64,000 nucleotides of DNA, taken from Styela clava. Its lineage: Eukaryota; Chordata; Ascidiacea; Stolidobranchia; Styelidae. The DNA is taken from assembly GCF_964204865.1 (NCBI RefSeq), contig NC_135250.1, positions 29,937,395 to 30,001,394 on the forward strand, read 5' to 3'. Position 1 is the stretch's first letter. Each line of letters starts with the position of its first letter. The position numbers and the translations under genes are program-made. Positions 10,301 through 21,149 of the stretch are shown here, piece after piece. The notes beneath the pieces are model-generated. The model saw only the letters and a program-made list of their open reading frames with translations. It had not been told where the DNA came from and ran no database searches.

Positions 10301-13300
10301 GGAGAACTAATCAAACGGCTTAATCATTTGACGAACCTTGGCCTCTGGTCCGGTTACCAGTACATGTCGGGCACGCAATTAGTTAGCCAAGTATTTGTTT
10401 TATGAAGCATGAATTTCAACGTTTTTCGTTGCGAACGCAAACAAGGATTTATTCCGAAGGAAAAGAAAATCGATACTGCGCATATCATATATATGGCGTA
10501 TAAGCATTGATAGCTACTGTGGTTTGAACCTTTCAACTTTCTTGAATAAATTCATAAAATATGATGGTTTACGAGTGAATTGTCAATTACTAACAAAATT
10601 AAGAGTAAATAGCCCAACGCAAGCTGATTCAAAACATTTCAGTTATTTCACTATACTCAGTTTTATAAATTGCTGTTCTTTTACAGTTTTTATTTGCTGG
10701 AATATTTGCAATTTTATCAGCGGGAACTGGAAAATATTGCCACGTAAGTTATGTATTACACATTTCTAGAATATTGCAATATTTCCACTGAAAAATAAGA
10801 ATTCGACTTCTGTATAAGACTTAGGGTTGCCATACCGTCCGGAAAATTCCGGAATTTAGGGTTAAATTTTGCGTCCGGGAAGAATTTAAAAAATGTTCAA
10901 ATGCCCGAAATCCGGAATTTTACTGCATCTGCAATCGTACTGTGCACACTGCTAATAAAGAACATTGTTATTTCGTACCGTGCGCATATTTTTTACTACG
11001 AGGTCATGAAAGTAGTCATGAACTGTCCGGAATTTTGCTTTTTCAAATATGGTGACCCTAGTTTAAGTACGTATGTGTACCTGTGAGACTACACATGCGC
11101 ACTCCGAGAGTAGCGCTGTTTCCCCTACCCCTGACCCCAAAACAATCCAACCTATACTATACCATTGCAAAATTCCCGATACCACTTTTGAGAGTGTTAT
11201 GGAGAGTTGGCGCTTCGAAACTGGTTTAGGTCAACATGTTCAAAACCATCATTTTCATTATAAATATACAACCACGTGTCGTTTTTGTTGACCCTATTGA
11301 TGATAGGTCATTGACACGGATATAAACAAGGAAATCGATGCTCGGAAGACCGAATGTTAATTTAAATAGCTAACATATGCCCGATACTTTAACCACCTTA
11401 CCAAACAGCTTATTGCTCAAATTTATTACTTAACTTTGTCTAGATTTTCACAATATCTTCTAATCACCCATATCACCAAATAATTCATTTTCGTTTTCCA
11501 ATATCGCACAGTATAACTGGTAGTCTCGGGGTGCTTTTTTCGAACCTAAATTCATTTTTTAACATTCTGAGTAATAGCCAGCATCACCTTACCCAGTAAC
11601 TTATATCTCGAAAATTATGACATACCTTCGTCTAGATATCCACAATATCTTCCAATAACCCAAATCACCAATTCATTTTCGTTTCTCACTCTCGCACTGT
11701 AGAAGTAGGCTGTTTTTTAATTTTAATTTTTTTTTTTATCAACTTCCCAGGTAATAGCCAGCATGGTGTTCGCAGTTTTATCATTCCTCGGTGGATCTGT
11801 TGTCATCTGCTGCAACGCCTATTTTGCAAGATTGTTTATGATCGAGAGAATGGTGAATATGCTATTGTTTTTATCTGTGAATTTTTTGTGCACTCCCTAC
11901 TTTTCTCTTTTGAAAAGGTTATAGATAATGCAAAATCAGTGTTTCTCAGCCCATGTGTCGCGACCCAAAATGGGTCGCCAGGGAATTTCCTTTGCCAGTA
12001 TTTGAGCCTATCCGTGAGTCGCAAGATTTTATAAAATTCATTTAAAAAAAAAATTCGGGTCGCTTGAAAGAAAAAGGCTGCGACTGCTTCAGCGTATGAT
12101 TAGACTTTGAATTTTCAGGTTGTCATGGAAACGGTGGTACGAAAGTTGTTCCACACATACATTTCAGGTATACACAGGGGGAGCAAAAAATATCTTACCA
12201 TTTTTTACATTAAGAATGTAGAAATATGACAACATTTTTTTGACCCAGTGTGCAAAATCAGTTCATTGAAGCATTTTTTTTAAATATTTATATATCATAA
12301 GCACTTCGCAATGAATGCATTTCGTGTAGAACAAGTAACAAGCATTTTATTCCGACTCATTACTTCTAATGGTGACATATATAATACGTTTCGAGGTTAA
12401 TTGAAGTCGAATAAAAATCCCTACTGTTGATTCAAAAAAAGCGGTCAGCACAATTTAATCTAGACATATTCGTTGCTGGTTGTTTGATCAATAGTGTGAA
12501 CGAAGTTGCCATTTACACGATGCCAAAAATTAGACAAATTATGGGATAATCGATACAAAATCGTCATAAGATCACGTAATGTGCACGGTATTTCTTTGCC
12601 ATGATAAACATGTTCTTAAATCGTTAGAGTCTCCAGGGTGGTCCAAACCCAGCCCCGCGGGCCACATGTGGCCCGCCGCTTCATTATATTTGGCCCGCGC
12701 CGCATTCGGAGAGTAATCAAAATATCGTATTTTAAATTGCTTCCCATAAAATAAATCAGAAAAATCGTTTGACGTATTGTTGTTATCACCACTGTGACTG
12801 AATTGACTAGTATGATGGCTATAGCTGAAGCAACTAGCAAGTTAAAGATGTGATGGGCAGTCTAAATTGTTACCTGAATTTCTATCGTTTTGGTCGGGAA
12901 TATTTGCTAACAATATAGGCATGATAGAAAACTAAAAATTGAATGCGGATTCCATTAGCCTAAGTTGGTAATGTCTGATAACTATGTGTTTACACAATGG
13001 AAGTGCTTGTTGGACACGTTTAGTTTCAAAATTTTGTTGTTATTGTTATTTTTTTTGTCATTATCATTAAAAAATCTCTTTTCTCTTCGAATACTGGACC
13101 AATTGCTTTGAAATTTTCAGTGGTTGAAGATAAAATTTTTCTCCAGAAGGCTATTACTTTTTTTCTCGCTATGACGTCATCAAAATTATTGCCATTGGGT
13201 GGCGCTACGTGTCCATATATTTGAGCATAGCTCTCTTGTCTTGTATTGCACTGTTTACCTATTCCTGGTACAATTGTGGCCCGCGACCAATGCCAAAATG

Positions 13301-16300
13301 ATTTTGTGGCCCGCGGAGCTAACAACCTTGGACCACCATGCGTTAGACTCAACTTTGGTGGTAACGTGTAGGCTAAAAATTTAATGATCACTTTCTATAC
13401 CCGCCAATTTCACAGAGGGCAGGCAATGTCGAAGATTTCGGTCCAAGTAATAAATATAGCTTCTTGCCTTGTAGTTACTAGAGATGTACCGATACCACTT
13501 TTGTTGCCGATACCGATACCAGCTAAAAAAAACGATACCGATACGCCGATATCCGAAAACGACCGATATTCCGATACTGATATTCCGATATCGATACCGA
13601 TATTCCGATACTATGTAATTATCACCTCAATTGTGCAGGGCAGACGGTTTAAAACAATAGTCTTTGAGCATTATTAATAGTGCACATTATTTCGGATCAA
13701 TTTCAAGAATAGTATTCTAACCTATTTTTTAAAACATTCTGAATCATATTGAGAAGCTAAATATATCGGAAATATCGGTCTAAACTTAGCCGATACCGAT
13801 ACCGAAAAATTGGCCGATATTGCTGATACCGATACATCGGTACATCTCTAGTAGTTATTACTCATATAGCTCGGAGTAAAACGCTTAAAACAAGAAAATT
13901 AAAGATTATCTAGTTGGTTTGGGTTAGGAATATAGATCGTCCTGTAAACTCAAGTTATCAAATCATTCGTAACCTCAACTGAATAATTACTGGTTTGTTA
14001 TTTTAAAACGTGTTTTTTTTCTCAATCTCATATTTTTGGATTAGTGGCGGGGTCTTAGTACAAAAGACCCCCATTCCCCACTTAATTTATAAAAATTTGT
14101 GAAAAATTAGAAGCTATGGGAGAAATACTATACCGTGTTAAAAACGTCATATATAACCTTTGCACGGCTTCAACATAAGTTTGCCTGAAGTTACTAAATT
14201 ATTTCGAACCTTATAATTACGTACTGTATTGAAGTGTTAACACATGCTTACAGTTTAAAAACGCAGGAAGTTATCAATTGTGTTAAAGTATAATTATAGA
14301 GTTGATGCCCTGCGTTGTTTCAAAACTTGAAAATGGAAATTGTACCCAAATAGTTAATGTTAGATAGTAATAATTATTGAGATACACCTTCGCTTCGAAT
14401 GAGAATATCGTTAGACAAATGGTTCCTATGTTTACCTTGATTCAGTGTGTTCGCATTTCGGATCCCATGTGGGATAATTATGTGTGAGAGGATTGCTGTA
14501 CTCCTCGCCGTCGTAAGGTGGTGATTTACATAATCGCTGGTCGGTTGCGGCTTCTTTCACCAACAAGTCCATGCATCTGGAACAAATAACTGGCTAACTA
14601 ATTCCATACCCGACATGGACTGGTAATTGGACAAGAGGTCGTGGTTTGTCATTTGATAAAGCCGTCTTATCGACACGGGTATACAGTTTATCAATTCATT
14701 GTTTCGACAGAAACCGATCGCTATATCGATGTATGATGAAGACACAAAACTTATTCCTCCACTGTTGATACTGGTTGCCGCCTCGTTCTGTGAGCTCATA
14801 CTTTGCATCACACATTTCGGGATTGGTTGTGCAGCTACTAGGACTTGTTTCTGCTGCGTACAGAAGGTTAGTGCTAGCTATACGATTTCTGAAGTTGACA
14901 GACCCGGAGTGGACAAGATTTTTGTACCAAGATCCAATGATTTTGCCCATCTAGACTCGCGGACCATGAAAGGGTGACGTAAAAGGTTTCATGAAAACAT
15001 TTCATGAGTCATACTTACAGTGATACAAAAGCAAAGATGGAAAACAATAAGCATCGTACCAAAACTGAACTTAATTTAACAAATTCCTTGAACTATTTTT
15101 TTGGCTAAAACAGCAAAATTTGGTTTTAGTTTGGTTATGGCAGCATCTGGCGGGCCAGATTGAAATACCCAACAGGCTGTATTTTGGCCATGTCAGGTCC
15201 AGGCTAAGTATTTTTTGTCATATAAAGCACAAAGTTCAGACATCCAAGCCGTGCTGCTTTGGTCCGCGTACGGTTTATGACATCGACTGCCAAAGACAGA
15301 GCAAAAGGCTTTTAAACCAGTATTTGTCGACTTTCGGTATGAGTTGTGCCAAAGTGGCATATTCAAGAATCAAGATGCTAATTCTATTTGTGAGGATTTT
15401 GAATTAGAATTATTCATACTTAAGAGACTGCTATGTCGAAATATTATCTTTTTAGGGCGCTCCGGAAGTGTGTGTACCGATATGGAGGTAACTAATTTTG
15501 TTCGCCTATTTTACATCAAGTTGTGTAAAGGGACTGAAGCCCATGGGTAGGGGAATATTTGCATGGCTAACACAGACAGTCCCCTGAACTCATAATAGAA
15601 TTAAAATATGGAAAATCAGAAGAATTAACCTGGTACACACACTACGGGAGTACAAAAATTTGTATATATATGTAGTTTTCGTAAGCATACCCTACTTTAT
15701 TTCAGAGAGAAATGAGAGACACAGAAATACGACTAAATTGTAAGTATTCGTTGCTGTTCTGTTTTGTTCATTTTCCAATACATTTTAAGGTACTCACTAC
15801 TCACTGCAGTAGAAATAGAAACATTTAATGGAAAATATACTCGGGAGCAGGCGGGCAAAACTGTAGTGTCGCTCGACCCCTAATACCCCTATATTAACGA
15901 GAGAAAAAAAATTCAGCGACAAAAGTTATGTCATGGTACTGTGTTTACTGTGTGAAATTTTTCTAAAGCATTTTTAGACCTGCTTTTCATTGCTTTGTTT
16001 CCTGCATACACAAATGCTTTATGGAAACGATGGAATATTTCTCAGATCTATCGAACGATTTGGCCTTCGTTATGATAGAATCTGAACGTTGTGTCAGAAA
16101 TTAAGTAGACGCCTCTGATTATGAATAGATGCCCCAAATTGAGTTTAAGCATATGGGTGTCCATAAAAATCATTGCAATTTCGTTATGAAGTCAGTTCTC
16201 AATATATCTTAACCAGGTTTGTTGTTTTTTTAATCAGTAATTGTTTAAGTATTTTCACTTCATTTAATACATCTGTGAGTCCAAAACAATACATGGTATC

Positions 16301-16490
16301 GATAAATTCCCTTCGCAATTTTAGATTTCAAGACTTTATATACATTATTTTATATTCAGATCCTCGTCCTTTCGTGAGAACGGTATCGAGTCACGTGACG
16401 AGAGCTGACAGCTTCAAATACCAAGGACCATACGACACAGTAACAACGAATTATTATCCATCCTACAGTAGGCGAGAATTCAATGTTTAA
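7321..16490 (+). CDS. Four-pass membrane protein, MS4A/CD20-like (7 exons)
   Basis: Exons 7321-7410, 10118-10237, 10687-10743, 11751-11852, 14711-14866, 15706-15739 and 16360-16490 join in frame to 229 aa. All junctions are GT-AG, the first five in phase 0 and the last in phase 1. Hydrophobic segments fall at about residues 28-50, 65-84, 90-112 and 137-162. The order is a short N-terminus (MPLFAPVDVYRLYLP...), VKFKAIGFIHI leading into TM1, a loop, IWAGALFLFAGIF in TM2, and LLILVAASFCELILC in TM4 followed by FGIGCAATRTCFCC. This matches the MS4A plan, including the xWGG/xWAG-like TM2 entry and the Cys-rich end of TM4. The tail is cytoplasmic and Tyr-rich (YDTVTTNYYPSY). MS4A proteins are plasma-membrane or endosomal adaptors or channel regulators; a specific role is not inferable. 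Exon 5 could instead start at 14687 (+8 aa), but that acceptor is poor and lies inside a SINE. TMEM176 or MARVEL-type proteins are alternatives. Confidence 0.72.
7479..7757 (+). mobile_element. tRNA-derived SINE (intron 1 of MS4A-like gene)
   Basis: Head GTGGCGCATCGTG and a perfect B-box-like AGGTTCGAATCCCATGC, then the family body (GTCCATGCTT, GCCGTCTTATTG) and tail CCCCGGGATAAATATGTAAAT. The middle is shortened compared with 19101-19433. Confidence 0.85.
7787..7989. mobile_element. Palindromic element with TTTGAACCCA repeats
   Basis: TTTCATCA target duplications sit at 7779-7786 and 7990-7997. Both ends carry ACATTTGAACCCACGTACAT-type sequence in inverted order, and the centre holds GTGGGTTCA, GGGTTAGGGTTAG and GGTGCAATAGTATGCAGG. 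Fragments of the same family occur at 30039-30146 and 36463-36556. Confidence 0.8.
8396..8810 (+). mobile_element. Family III element
   Basis: Opens AACAAGAGGGCGACACTCAA then ATATATGGACACGTGG. The body has AAATAATAGCCTTCTGGC, a GAACCACTGGAAATTCC block and CAATTGGTCCAGTATTCGAA, then an (AAC)n-like stretch. It closes with AACGATCGTTATGGCCACTA then AACGTTTCC. Same order as at 43000-43380. Confidence 0.7.
8977..9190 (+). mobile_element. Family III element, partial
   Basis: Start ACAAGAGAGCTATGCTCAAA then TACATGGACACGT, with the TCCGCAGAACGTTC and GACGTCATAGCAAACAAA blocks further in. The distal end is missing. Confidence 0.65.
9191..10117. other. Rest of intron 1 of the MS4A-like gene
   Basis: Intronic, bounded by the exon 2 acceptor TTTCTAATTTCAG. 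It holds a hAT-like remnant at about 9680-9960 (CGGGCCACAAGCCGGCCCG and TAAAAACCCTAATCC), related to 58399-59162. No exon seen. Confidence 0.5.
10823..11059. mobile_element. MITE with TAGGGTTGCCATA ends
   Basis: Starts TAGGGTTGCCATACCGTCC and ends ATATGGTGACCCTA. Internal GTCCGGAAAATTCCGGAATT is echoed in inverse near the right end. The target duplication is not clear. It lies in intron 3 of the MS4A-like gene. Confidence 0.65.
11930..12110. mobile_element. hAT-like MITE remnant in MS4A-like intron 4
   Basis: CAGTGTTTCTCAGCCCATG near the left with CGCGACCCAAAATGGGTCGC, and TTCGGGTCGCTTG to the right. Typical hAT-type terminus, right end decayed. Confidence 0.45.
12630..13340. mobile_element. 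hAT-like element with a nested family III insertion
   Basis: Ends CCAGGGTGGTCCAA and TTGGACCACCATG, with GTGGCCCGC repeats just inside both ends. The flanks CGTTAGAG and CGTTAGAC give a probable 8-bp duplication. A family III copy on the minus strand fills 13010-13243, so it inserted later. Confidence 0.7.
13010..13243 (-). mobile_element. Family III element, minus strand
   Basis: On + it runs GGACACGTTTAG, TCTCTTTTCTCTTCGAATAC, GACCAATTGCTTTGAAATTT, CTATGACGTCATC, ACGTGTCCATATATTTGAGC and AGCTCTCTTGT. This is the reverse of the 8396 copy. Confidence 0.75.
13479..13850. mobile_element. hAT-type MITE with TAGAGATGTACCGATACC ends
   Basis: 372 bp between GTAGTTAC (13471-13478) and GTAGTTAT (13851-13858). 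The ends TAGAGATGTACC and GGTACATCTCTA are perfect complements, and the interior is full of CCGATACCGATA repeats. Elements with these ends and 8-bp duplications are widespread in animals. Confidence 0.88.
14438..14686 (+). mobile_element. tRNA-derived SINE, head-truncated, abutting an exon
   Basis: Contains CGGATCCCATGTGGGATAA, GTGTGAGAGGATTGCTG, ACAAGTCCATGCATCTGG and TAAAGCCGTCTTATCG, then breaks off 25-40 bp before exon 5 of the MS4A-like gene. The promoter head is missing. Confidence 0.75.
15020..15195 (-). mobile_element. hAT-like MITE fragment (same family as 47726)
   Basis: Contains, in reverse, the CCGCCTGATGCTGCCACAA, AACTAAAACCAAATTTTG and TAGCTCAAGGAATTTGTT blocks also found at 27950-28256 and 47726-48028. 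Confidence 0.6.
15455..15652 (+). mobile_element. Family II MITE
   Basis: Starts GGGCGCTCCGGAAGTGTGTG then TACCGATATGGAGGTAACTA. The middle is TACATCAAGTTGTGTAAAGG, AGTCCCCTGAACTC and the end CACACTACGGGAGTAC. It lies in intron 5 of the MS4A-like gene. Confidence 0.75.
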
Positions 16491-16547
16491 AGACTTGGTT
16501 ATCACTTGCTCCGGACGAAATTTAGGAATATGTCTTTAGTTTCTCTG

Positions 16548-16805
16548 CAGGGGCGTGTCAAACTTTTCTGATGCCCGGGGCGAATTTGTGATACTGATGC
16601 CCCCTATACCTGACTCCAAAAATAATTTGGGAGATAAACAAAATATAGATGTTGTTATACATGAGAATTAATAAACTAAAGGTCAAGTAAGAGTAAAAAT
16701 GTTTGTATTATTTCAATTTTAATTATCAAACTAAGTAACAAACTCACCGCTACAACGTGCTGCCTGGAGCGGCCGACCATATGCTCCCCTCTAGAGACGC
16801 CCCTG
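16548..16805. mobile_element. hAT-like MITE just downstream of the MS4A-like gene
   Basis: Ends CAGGGGCGTGTCAAACTTTT and AGACGCCCCTG, with GATGCCCGGGGCGAATT inside. It contains a possible poly(A) signal, AATAAA near 16670, that could serve the gene 180 bp upstream. Confidence 0.65.
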
Positions 16806-17014
16806 ATTTTAGTGATTCATGCCGCACACTAACGCAAATATATTTCTGTAAGGCTTGGTCTGCTATCTTTACTCTTGCTATAGAATCATTTGCGTACATA
16901 TTCGCCGGAACAGCATAGAAGAAGGACGAGTACTTGGCCCGCAGAAATGAATTGATCGGAAGTACAGGGAAGTGGCCAGTAATTTTCAAATGGGGGGGAG
17001 GGGTTTGAAATTTC

Positions 17015-17124
17015 GGTACTCCTGAAGTATGCGCACCAAGATGTCGCACAACCTGAACCTTGACCTGGTATACATCCTGAATTCAGGTTGTGCGCCATCT
17101 TGGTGCGCATACTTCAGGAGGTCC
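17015..17124. mobile_element. Family I MITE, short form (110 bp)
   Basis: Perfect 8-bp duplication GAAATTTC on both sides (17007-17014 and 17125-17132). Ends GGTACTCCTGAAGTATGCGC and the complementary copy. The centre is CAACCTGAACC ... GGTTGTGCGCC, so the element is almost one hairpin. Confidence 0.93.
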
Positions 17125-17295
17125 GAAATTTCTAATTGACAAGTTAGACCGTAACAGCTAGCGCGTTTGGAAAACGTAGCTTTTCAAGAGTCTTAGGGGT
17201 CTAAAGATCGATTCAAGCTATAAAAATGCTATGTAGGATCATCCCCCACCCCTGGCTACGTCTTTGGACAAGTTATCTTTTGTTGTTCTTTTTGT

Positions 17296-17406
17296 GGTGT
17301 TCCAGAAGTATGCACACCAAGATGTCACACAACCTAAATCCTAACCGGTACAAACATACTATGTTCAGGTTGTGCGCCATCTTGGTGCGCATACCTCTGA
17401 AGGTTC
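17296..17406. mobile_element. Family I MITE, short form (111 bp)
   Basis: Perfect 8-bp duplication CTTTTTGT (17288-17295 and 17407-17414). Ends GGTGTTCCAGAAGTATGCAC and CATACCTCTGAAGGTTC. Confidence 0.93.
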
Positions 17407-17414
17407 CTTTTTGT

Positions 17415-19100
17415 TCTGTTTGTGATATATCATTTTCCCTAACGCGAGCTAACACTTTACGGCCTACGCGACCGTTGCCAAATTCCTACACTATGATTTT
17501 TTTTTATAAAATTCGAAATGCAACATGAAATTTTTATGTGTATTATATTAATTCTATTTAAGACACAATTCATAGCAAATTCACATCAGGCTTTACTTTC
17601 GTTCAAGCATTTTTATGGCAAATGCCATATAAATATACGGACCTGCAGTTTAATGCACAATACCCTAGTTCTAATAGCTCCTAAATGTATTGTGCACTAC
17701 TCTTTGTAATATGCCTGCCCGACAATAAGGCTAGGAATAGCTAATGTGTTGATTTTCTGTGTACCTTATATGCTGTAAATTTCTTCTGCATTTGTTTTAT
17801 TTAAATATATTCTATATCGATCATTCTTTTATTATTATTAAACTTGTGAAGTTGCAAATTATGTGTATACGTGATCTTTAAGATTACACAGTCAGTTATC
17901 TATGGGCAGTAATAAACAAGAAAGCGATGTTTAAATACATGGACACTAAAACCAAAACAAAGCACCCTACCTTACTTTTCACATAACCGGTATCCGTCAA
18001 AATACTTCCGATTTTCCTATAGCAAAAGAGGGCATGAGGGAGGTCGCTGAACCACGACAAATAAATTATAATAATTTCGAAGAGGACATCACGTCAAATT
18101 TAGAACGGAAAACGAATCACATAGAGCCAATGTTCCCTCTATTTTTTTTGTGATATATGTGCGCAGAAATTTTGGTGTGTGCGCACTTTTTTGGAACTGA
18201 CTAATATTTGTGCAAAAACCAATGAAGAAATTTTGGCGTTTTAACCGGGTAATAAGTGTGCTTATTAAGAAAATTTTGGTTATTCAATAAGTTTTTCTAT
18301 AGATTGTAAATGCTTTAGTGAAGGCTATATGTTATCAGTAGATAACAATAAACATAAAGGCTGAAAAAAGAACAAAAAAACATTTTTACATTACATCGAA
18401 ATACGTCTGTGCGCAGTAAATCTATGCGTGTGCGCAGCCTCTGAAAGCTGTGTGCGCGCACACCTTAGAGGAAACACTGGAGCCCACAGAAAGATTTGAA
18501 ATTATAAAAGTGATAACCTTCTAGCGAAAGATACAACTTTTAACCACTGAAAATTTCAGAGAGAGAGAATTATTGCCACAAAACAAAGTCAACATTATTA
18601 TAAACATAATACAATAACGAAAATATTTCAGCAGTAATAACAGTGGTTGATTATTGCTTTGTGCGGGTCAGTGTGCAAGACCGATTAAAGGCATCTAGGC
18701 TCCCGACCCTTGTGTATATAAGCCTATCATGGCATAAAATAGTACCACAGGTGGATGCAAACGAGAATAAATATAAATATATAACATATAAATAAGATAA
18801 AGAAATGAGTCGATAATTTAATGGTATTATGAGGGGTATTATTATTAATTAAGGGCTATTTAGGATTTTGAGAGGTCATGTATTGGTTGAAGCCGGACAA
18901 AGCAGTTGATCCAGTGGTTAATGAGAAAAGCTATTCTTTTCATGCGGTAACAACAAGAACAAAAATACAAACAAGAACAACAACATAATAACGAAACCAT
19001 CCATTGGTCCACTTCATGTACAAGAAAGAGATAATCAGGCGTCATTTCACTCATTTTGTGTAGCTGTTTGTATGTAGTCTAATTCTCCAAATAGTTTTTA
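17415..19100. other. Intergenic sequence, mostly unassigned
   Basis: AT-rich. A family III remnant starts near 17915 (ACAAGAAAGCGATGTTTAAA, TACATGGACAC) with further blocks near 18510-18560 (GATAACCTTCTAGCG, AACCACTGAAAATTTC). A run of GTGTGCGCA/TGTGCGCGCA at 18150-18470 looks like another decayed repeat. No gene seen. Confidence 0.45.
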
Positions 19101-19433
19101 GCTCGGCGTTGTGGCGCATCGTGCTAAACGTTAGGAATACGCTCGCCACCGCATCTTTGATTACCCTTCGAATCCCATGCAGGGATGGTTATGTGCGAGA
19201 GGATTGCTGGACTCCTCGCCGCCGTAGGGTGGTTCACGTAACCGCTGGTCGGTTACGGCTTCCTCCACCATCAAGTCCATGCCTCCGAAAACAAATACGG
19301 TAACTGGCTAACTAATCCCATACCCGACCTGGACTGGTAACCGGGCGAGAGGCCGTGGTTCGCCATATGATTAAGCCGCCTTATCGGCTTTCCTTTCCCC
19401 CCGGGATAAATATGTAAATCCTACCCTATCCTT
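19101..19433 (+). mobile_element. tRNA-derived SINE, near full length
   Basis: Head GCTCGGCGTTGTGGCGCATC, a B-box region shortened to TTCGAATCCCATGC, then AGAGGATTGCTGGACTCC, CACCATCAAGTCCATGCCTC, CATACCCGACCTGGACTGG, TAAGCCGCCTTATCGGC and the tail CCGGGATAAATATGTAAATC. The tRNA-like head suggests RNA polymerase III origin. Confidence 0.88.
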
Positions 19434-19952
19434 ACCTATGGCGTCTTTCACAGTTGCTGTGGGCCTTACTGTGTTTGTTAGATCAGAAGACCCAGAATTT
19501 CAGATAAGTTATTTATTGAAAACGGCAACTCAATACACGAAACATCAAAAAAAAAAAACAGGCACAAGAGAAAAGCAGCCGGCCCTGCATCTGGAAACAA
19601 ACAAAAAAGCTATGCTCAATTATGTGGACAGTCAGAAGAAAGTAAGTGAGTACGTTCATTTTAACTAAATACTTTATCATAAATTCCTAAAAATTATTTG
19701 CGGTAACTACCAGTAGAGGTCTTACTACTTACTGAATACAGCGCGAAACACCGCAAAACAGAGGGAAACCAGCGCAAAACAGAGGGGAACAGCGCAAATC
19801 AGGAGACGCAGTCATTACCACCTCCTGCCACGAAAGAACCACGGCGCCATTCGCCATGGTTTTATGGCGCTATTTCCGGTAAATTTACAAGGTTATGTAC
19901 CGGATTATAGGTCATCATGCGAAATTTTATCTACCTTTTTGGTGCTTTAGAG

Positions 19953-21141
19953 CATAGGTTCTCAAAGTGCTCCGTACGGAGCCCCAGGGCTCCGCGAGAG
20001 TAACCCAGGGGCTCCGCGAGCTATTCGATTACTTTTCAAAATACTGACTTGGCTAATTTAAAACTGTTCCTAGAAGCAATAACAGCTTTGATGAAATTTG
20101 ACAACAACATAGCCTCGAAATATGGCAAAGGGGCGGAATTAAGAAATGACATTATTTTTATAGGCAGGAGCGCAGCCAGGATTCTTAAGAGGGAAGAGGT
20201 TCAAAATTGGAATCGGAAATTTACGCGCAACATTCTTGGCAATTAAAAAAAACGGATAACGAGATTTCTGTTGCCTAAAATATTCAATTCATGACCGATG
20301 CGAGCATCTAAATTCTAAAGTGTCTTGTCGTAATAATTTAATTGTGCTCATCGTTACTCACGTTCGATTCGAAATTACTATTAGGATTACTAAAATGATA
20401 AAATACTATTCTAAAATAATATAAACTGCGTGATAAACTGCTAACTATAAATAAATTGGAGTCGTATTTTTGTGATCTTGGGATTTGTTAAACTTGATTT
20501 GTTCTTTCGCACTCGAGATTATTTTCAAGCAAGATGTCGCCGTTTGAAAAATCACAAGGTCTTGGCAAAATACGAACGATTGAAATTTATTTTAGTGCAT
20601 GCGGCTCTGTCGGTAGTTTCAGAAAGGAAAAATGGTACACCAGGCGCATAATTAATTGACTGTGTTTCAATTTCGCAGTTACTACGATGAATAACCGAAA
20701 ACCTAACATAACACCAAATTTATGATTTACGATGTCTATAACAGCGTTTTTATTCTGACGTGAGTCTGCTGAAACAAAAACTTATGGTGTTATCTTCCAT
20801 TTTAAGTTTTAGTTCTAATATTTTAGAATGCCGCTTTTTAATCAAGAAATTTGAATTGCGGATTTACCTCTTTATTAACTATTATTTTTAGCATTTCGTC
20901 GCCGATGATTATAATATGGTAACATGTTTTTCACATTGAACTCATAATTCCCCACGAGATTTATTTATGACTTCTATTGACCCTAATAAAAGTGTTTAGT
21001 ATTTAAATTGAGTAAAAGTACGTTTAACTTACTCAGGAATATTATTCGGAAAGTAACAATTTTAACATTTATTATGGGGCTCCGTGAATAATAGTCAACC
21101 TTTTTAAGGGCTCCGCAACACCAAAAGTTTGAGAACCCCTG
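19953..21141. mobile_element. hAT-like element, first of a tandem pair (1,189 bp)
   Basis: Starts CATAGGTTCTCAAAGTGCTC and ends AAAGTTTGAGAACCCCTG. The 8-bp flanks are CTTTAGAG and CTCTAGAG. GGGGCTCCGCGAG lies inside the left end and GGGCTCCGCAACAC inside the right. No intact transposase frame. Confidence 0.88.
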
Positions 21142-21149
21142 CTCTAGAG

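Noticed and set aside
14687..14710. Upstream acceptor for MS4A-like exon 5
   Set aside because: It lacks a pyrimidine tract and lies at the SINE edge. Kept as an alternative, not as the main model.
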